From positions 1 through 59,958 of the forward strand of contig QYAI01000167.1 in assembly GCA_003988855.1 (NCBI GenBank): 59,958 nt of DNA, written 5' to 3'. The notes under the pieces are model-generated. The model made no database searches, was not told the origin of the DNA, and saw only the letters and a list, made by a program, of their open reading frames with translations. The translations under genes and the position numbers were made by a program. The first letter of the stretch is position 1. Every line of letters begins with the position of its first letter. Source of the DNA: Arachnopeziza araneosa (lineage: Eukaryota; Ascomycota; Leotiomycetes; Helotiales; Arachnopezizaceae). Shown piece after piece: positions 55,801 to 59,958 of the stretch.

Positions 55801-56617
55801 AGACTCCTTTAATTTGTGATGTCGATGTCGACAATTCACATTCGAGAGCTTAGAAAGAAGTCTTTGTCGTCTTGCAGCCTCTGCGAGTACCAGCTGATTG
55901 TTCCGTTCTTCGGCCGCCTCGATCATATGGGAAACTCTAGCTTCCTCTCCAACATTATCCTTGTGGCGGCGAAAAGTTTCCATCACATCTTCGATTTGTT
56001 GATTCAAAGAGAGAGGTTTGAAGACCCTTCGGAAAGAAGATGCTTGATACTCTCGCAGGCACTGACGAAATTTGGTGCAGATCACTATGATGTCTAGATA
56101 TGTATTCGACAATGCATCCGTTAAGCGCAGATGCTTACCGCGATCGTAAATACGTTCATAGTCACCTGTCAAACGGACCATCAGTACATATTCTACCACA
56201 GGGCTAATACCGGTTGAGTGCAGCCCGAGACTTACGAAACCTGGGAAGTATATCTCCAATTCTGCTCAAAGTGTCCACAATCTTATCATAGAATTTCGCA
56301 TGAGACCTAGCAGTCGCAAGGATGACTCGAATGCTACCCCATATGGGCGAAAGATAGAGCGGGGCTATTTGTGCGAAGGTATCCAAAGAGCTGCCATAAC
56401 TTTCGATGGCAGATACAAGAGGTCCCAGCTTTCGTATGACATTTCGTGTCTTGCTACTCTCAGCATCTTGTTGATTGGCAGTATTCGTGGCAGAATAGAT
56501 GTTCTCGAGAGTTGCATTGTCGAAGAGCTGTCGTTCGGATGGCTCAAGCTCTTGGAGGAAAGCGGCCTTAGCACGGCTCCAAGGGTCCGCGAGAATTGCA
56601 GGGGTCGTCGTCGCCAT
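52886..56617 (-). CDS. DUF7708-NACHT NLR protein, intact (1184 aa)
   Basis: Four exons join exactly in frame: 56236-56617, 55704-56165, 55055-55658, 52886-54992 (introns 70, 45 and 62 nt, all with GTAAGT donors). The N-terminus (residues 1-150, ESYGSSLDTFAQIAPLYLSPIWGS) is the DUF7708-type helical domain used in place of HET or other effectors in many fungal receptors. Walker A GIPGCGKSVLAS is formed across the second splice. Walker B reads PLFMVLDGLDE, and an arginine sensor-like LLITGREE follows. After the NACHT come a winged-helix part (FKWIVCARQPLSVDELREG) and a long C-terminal region with weak ankyrin-like turns (AALAGHSDVVEYLCGAQ). It should be a STAND-type receptor of non-self recognition or immunity. 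Confidence 0.92.
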
Positions 56618-57200
56618 CTTCAGAACATTATTCTTTGATGACTATGGGGTTTAAGCCTTTTTGACGAAATGATTTCCGAATTTTTGAGTCTTGAAAGATA
56701 GAGCCTTTCTTATGACTTGGTATTGACTCCGCGCTGAGAAGCCTCACCAAGCTGAGCTGAGCACTGGCCAATGGAAGCTGCAGAAACAGCTGTCTTTCCT
56801 TCGTACTTAATCTCTCAAAGTATGTGAGGGCGTATCAAGAATTAGGTTACCCAAGTAAAGTAACAAAAACATGCGTTTTAAACGCAACAAATCACAACAC
56901 CAGAGACAAAATAAAGTGCCAGCCTTGTACCACGTGACTTTTTACGTGATGTTCCCTTTGTAAATCCAACCTTGAACTTACCAGCAAAGGATCTTTCTAT
57001 TGTTTAACGTCATATATACGGAATTCTGTCTGTTCATGCCTCATTCCATTCAAGAGGAGATGTCACGTACAGCCATCTAATAAAGATGATTCTTTTCAGA
57101 ACTCAATCTGGAAGCTCGAGTCGTATCAGCCTTCTGATATCGCAGAAAATAGATGTCCATACCTTAAGTGTTCCCAATATTCTATTAGGTGACTACGTAT
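56618..57200. other. Divergent spacer upstream of the NACHT gene
   Basis: Holds the promoters of the NACHT gene and of the orphan ORF; another short ORF (57086-57448) overlaps the latter in a different frame. Confidence 0.45.
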
Positions 57201-57737
57201 ATGATAGATGCTACCCTGTACAGCATTTTGTGTATTCCAATAAAATTGCCAGTCTTACACCACTGGAAGATGACTTTCTTGATTATTGGGGAGCTCGAGT
57301 TGACAGGATCACCAAAAGAAATCAGATTTTACTTTCGCTCTGCAACCCTCGAGATGAATTTGGATCCGACCGGTCAATTTCACGTAAACACCTGGTCACA
57401 AGAGATCTATTGGGACGAATGGCCCTCATCTCACGACCTAAAGTATAATACACGTGTCTTCTTTCTTGAAGTCATCCTATCTTGGTGGGATAATGATTTA
57501 GATGATGAGTCCGATGAATATACTATGTGGACGCAATTCTCGCCGAAAGACAGGATGGAAATATCATCAGCTCGGACTACTGAACTCGTTTGGGGGCCGG
57601 ACTTTGCAGCGTGGAGAGCCTCATTTCGAAAAGCGAACCATAACTTTTGTTTGACCTTGACAATGAAGCAACAAGAACTTAAAGTGGCACTCACCTATAT
57701 AAATGTTCGAGTCTGGAAATCTACTGGAAAATCATGA
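57201..57737 (+). CDS. Orphan ORF divergent from the NACHT gene (178 aa)
   Basis: One open frame; Met 57201 or Met 57270 may be the start. The body reads as a real protein: EIRFYFRSATLEMNLDPTGQ, VFFLEVILSWWDNDLDDESD, WGPDFAAWRASFRKA and a final hydrophobic strand. It has no signal peptide and no membrane segment. No family is recognised. Its position next to an NLR promoter is noted because fungal NLR genes are often clustered with their effector genes; no shared motif was found. Confidence 0.5.
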   Translation: MIDATLYSILCIPIKLPVLHHWKMTFLIIGELELTGSPKEIRFYFRSATLEMNLDPTGQFHVNTWSQEIYWDEWPSSHDLKYNTRVFFLEVILSWWDNDLDDESDEYTMWTQFSPKDRMEISSARTTELVWGPDFAAWRASFRKANHNFCLTLTMKQQELKVALTYINVRVWKSTGKS

Positions 57738-58087
57738 GAAGAAGTAAAAAAAATATGATGCAGTAGCAGAGGTTGTTACTAGCTATATAAACATCTCACT
57801 TATGTATCGAATCGCTGTGCTTCAAGTACACAACCATCAAGCAGCAGCTGTAGGGTATCTCATGGTGTATCCCATCAAGTCCAACATGTATGATACACAT
57901 ATTATGCACGAATTCGCATCACATCTACCCCAACGCCCTCATTCCATGCTATTGACGAAAATCCAAACTCTTCTCATCCGTTATCCTATACCAGCAAACA
58001 AGAACGAAAATGTGAAGTAAAAACAAGAATTGAAGAGGAATGATCGATACAACCCCGTTATCCCTATCCCTCAGCCAACATATACAC
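57738..58087. other. Convergent spacer
   Basis: Only a 72-codon ORF (57802-58020) without features. No other element seen. Confidence 0.45.
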
Positions 58088-59650
58088 CTAAACCTCAAGT
58101 GGAGGCACCATGCCTAGCAGGTTATCCCAGTTTCCACCGCCTTTGCCGTTCTTCTCTTCTCCAAAGGCTTCTTCCTTGAGCACCAGCAATTGCCTCACGC
58201 CACAATAACCACCTCTTTCTGCCATTCTATCAAAGTCCCTATAGAAACCTTCTCTCTTCCAGTCCGTTTCTCGTACTTTTATTCTTCCAGCTACCCTACG
58301 CTCTTCTTTCTGGGTGGTTGGGGTATTGTTGAAGGAAACCCACAATCTATCAGCCACTACGTCTCCCTCTTTCTCTTCTCTTCGGTAATTGTATCTCGGC
58401 ATTCCCACTAAAGGGCTGACGAACCGTTGAATCGGGGAGAGTAACCGTTCAAAGCGCTGGGTAAGCCAGAGATACTGGAAGGTGCGTAATGAGTAAGTGG
58501 TTCGAACATAAGGATTCATGTAAATGCCTGTGTCGAATTTATCTACTTCTGCTCGGGAGTCACCTTCGAGGGAAGGCGAAGTAGCCATGATATCTGCGTG
58601 AACGAGGCAGCATTCGCTGGAGTCCCAGAACGGTTCAGGTTCGCTGCGGAAGAGAAGAGGAAGTGGAGAATTCGACGTCGAGTCCTTAGCGTGAAGGTTG
58701 ACATCAGCCAAAGGTATCACCTTCCCACCACTCGTGTCTTCTTTCTGGAAATACTTCCCATCAAAGGCCACCATCCCACCCCAGCAACTCTTCACTCGGA
58801 CACTGTCGCTCTGTGCTAGAACATCATTCCTACTAATAGCCTGTCCTTCGTTGGGGAACCATGGGAAGATAGGGACACCTAGACTATACCCCTCCGCATC
58901 CCTCGTAGCAAACGTATCATAATATTTCCATGTCGTGATAAAATCCGCCGCACAAGCCGCCTTATACTGTGCTTTGCCCGAGCCATCAAGATGTGTACCC
59001 CACAGCAACCTCACCACACCCTCAGGAGAAAAGAAGACATCATTCAAGAAGAGCACTTTATCGAATCTCTTCCCCTGGGCAGCCAGCGGTTCCAGGGCTT
59101 TATTCCTGGCCTCCGCCAAAAAAGCAATACGTTTAACGCGGGACTGGCCATTTGGAAGAGTCGTCCGAGGAATGCTCACCATACCCAAGGGATGTTCAGC
59201 TTCTGATACCAGCGCGTGGGGACATTTCAGCGAGGCTGCCAGCTTCTCCAAAGCCTCTGTCGGACCGCCATATATCGACACGAAGACCCGATCGTTGCCA
59301 ATCAGCTCAACCAACTCCCGCAGACTCTGTCCCCAAGGACCAGTGATTAGATCGCCATCGATGATGTTCGCTGCAATGTAGACTGTTTCTTTGGGGTCTG
59401 GGTCGAAGGCTGGCGCGGAAGAGGGGTGGTAGGAGGAGTTGAACAGCAGCTGGGTGGATAGGAGGCCAAAGAGGAAGAGAGCGATGTAGAGAGGGCGGCA
59501 GACACGAGTAATTAGTTTGCGCGCCTTGCGGAATCGAGAGGAGGAGAAGTGGCGTTTGCGAGGGAGGGGCTTGTCTTTGAATTCGTCGCCATCTTCGAAA
59601 TCGTCCTCTGATCGAGCAAGGCGTTCGTATTCTGCTCTTGGGGGAGCCAT
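58088..59650 (-). CDS. CAP59/GT69-type glycosyltransferase (520 aa)
   Basis: Single exon. A cytosolic basic stretch (residues 28-50) is followed by one membrane anchor (PLYIALFLFGLLSTQLLF), the arrangement of a type II Golgi protein. The catalytic domain holds KETVYIAANIIDGD, DKVLFLNDVFFSPE (Asp-containing motif), CAADFITTWKYYDTFATRD and SCWGGMVAFDGKYFQ, as in the alpha-1,3-mannosyltransferase family (CAP59, PF11735). The protein should transfer mannose to glycans or cell-wall polymers. Length is usual for the family. The start is the first ATG of the frame. Confidence 0.92.
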   Translation of the reverse strand: MAPPRAEYERLARSEDDFEDGDEFKDKPLPRKRHFSSSRFRKARKLITRVCRPLYIALFLFGLLSTQLLFNSSYHPSSAPAFDPDPKETVYIAANIIDGDLITGPWGQSLRELVELIGNDRVFVSIYGGPTEALEKLAASLKCPHALVSEAEHPLGMVSIPRTTLPNGQSRVKRIAFLAEARNKALEPLAAQGKRFDKVLFLNDVFFSPEGVVRLLWGTHLDGSGKAQYKAACAADFITTWKYYDTFATRDAEGYSLGVPIFPWFPNEGQAISRNDVLAQSDSVRVKSCWGGMVAFDGKYFQKEDTSGGKVIPLADVNLHAKDSTSNSPLPLLFRSEPEPFWDSSECCLVHADIMATSPSLEGDSRAEVDKFDTGIYMNPYVRTTYSLRTFQYLWLTQRFERLLSPIQRFVSPLVGMPRYNYRREEKEGDVVADRLWVSFNNTPTTQKEERRVAGRIKVRETDWKREGFYRDFDRMAERGGYCGVRQLLVLKEEAFGEEKNGKGGGNWDNLLGMVPPLEV

Positions 59651-59958
59651 GGCGTCGTGAGAGAGCGGTTAGACCATTGGATTACAGGTTACTGATATGC
59701 GAGATGATCGGGAGATTTGAAGATGGGAATTTCTTGTCATGGGCATCTTGGGAGATGGATGCGCGTCGTCGGGATGATTCTCGCCGTATTCCATGAAATT
59801 TTGAGCTGAGCCACACCCTTTCTCCACGAGGATTGGTGCACGGGGTTCTGCCTGGGGCTTTTACTCGTATTCCCCTGCACTCGCACGGTCACCGCACTCG
59901 CCCGCCCCTCAAAAATCCATTCTTTTTGCGACCGGTAAGACGATTAAATCAAGTAAAA
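59651..59958. other. Promoter region at the right window edge
   Basis: Upstream of the glycosyltransferase gene. No further gene visible before the window ends. Confidence 0.5.

Overview
The window is nuclear DNA of a filamentous ascomycete. Evidence: short GT-AG introns (45-91 nt in most genes, often with CTAAC-type branch sites), HET-domain and NACHT allorecognition genes, fungal Zn2Cys6 factors, 2EXR, CAP59/GT69 and rhodopsin-domain membrane proteins, and a Ty3/gypsy element with point mutations resembling RIP. A Leotiomycete (Helotiales-like) host is my guess from protein flavour only. The single n at position 102 suggests a draft assembly.

Layout. 1-324: 3' end of a WD40 (NWD-type) gene. 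354-6485: degenerate Ty3/gypsy retrotransposon on the minus strand, with two 205-bp LTRs and an intact 180-aa Zn2Cys6-like ORF in antisense orientation. 7.3-20 kb: broken HET-ankyrin gene, intact 801-aa HET gene, intact SDR, fungal transcription factor, then a broken WD40 gene and a broken NLR tail. 20.8-25.5 kb: complete three-exon HET-NACHT-WD40 gene (1515 aa). 26-41 kb: mostly ordinary genes (CorA-like, 2EXR, an MFS exporter divergent from a Zn2Cys6 regulator, DUF8021 secreted protein, broken A1 aspartic peptidase, rhodopsin-domain membrane protein, one unknown). 41.9-43 kb: broken HET remnant. 44.2 kb: a tRNA-Cys gene with an unexpected 53-bp GT...AG insert in its D arm as well as the normal anticodon-loop intron. 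45-60 kb: small cupin protein, C2H2 zinc-finger gene with one in-frame TGA, DJ-1/PfpI protein, four-exon DUF7708-NACHT gene (1184 aa) with a divergent orphan ORF, and a GT69 (CAP59-type) glycosyltransferase.

How it works together. Seven loci belong to the fungal non-self-recognition/NLR repertoire. Three are intact, three are broken, and one is cut by the window edge. The region therefore looks like a birth-and-death accessory island around ordinary metabolic, transport and regulatory genes. The MFS/Zn2Cys6 pair is a plausible exporter-regulator unit. No biosynthetic backbone enzyme is present, so I do not call a metabolite cluster. The most unusual signals are the doubly interrupted tRNA-Cys gene and the retrotransposon-borne antisense Zn2Cys6 ORF.
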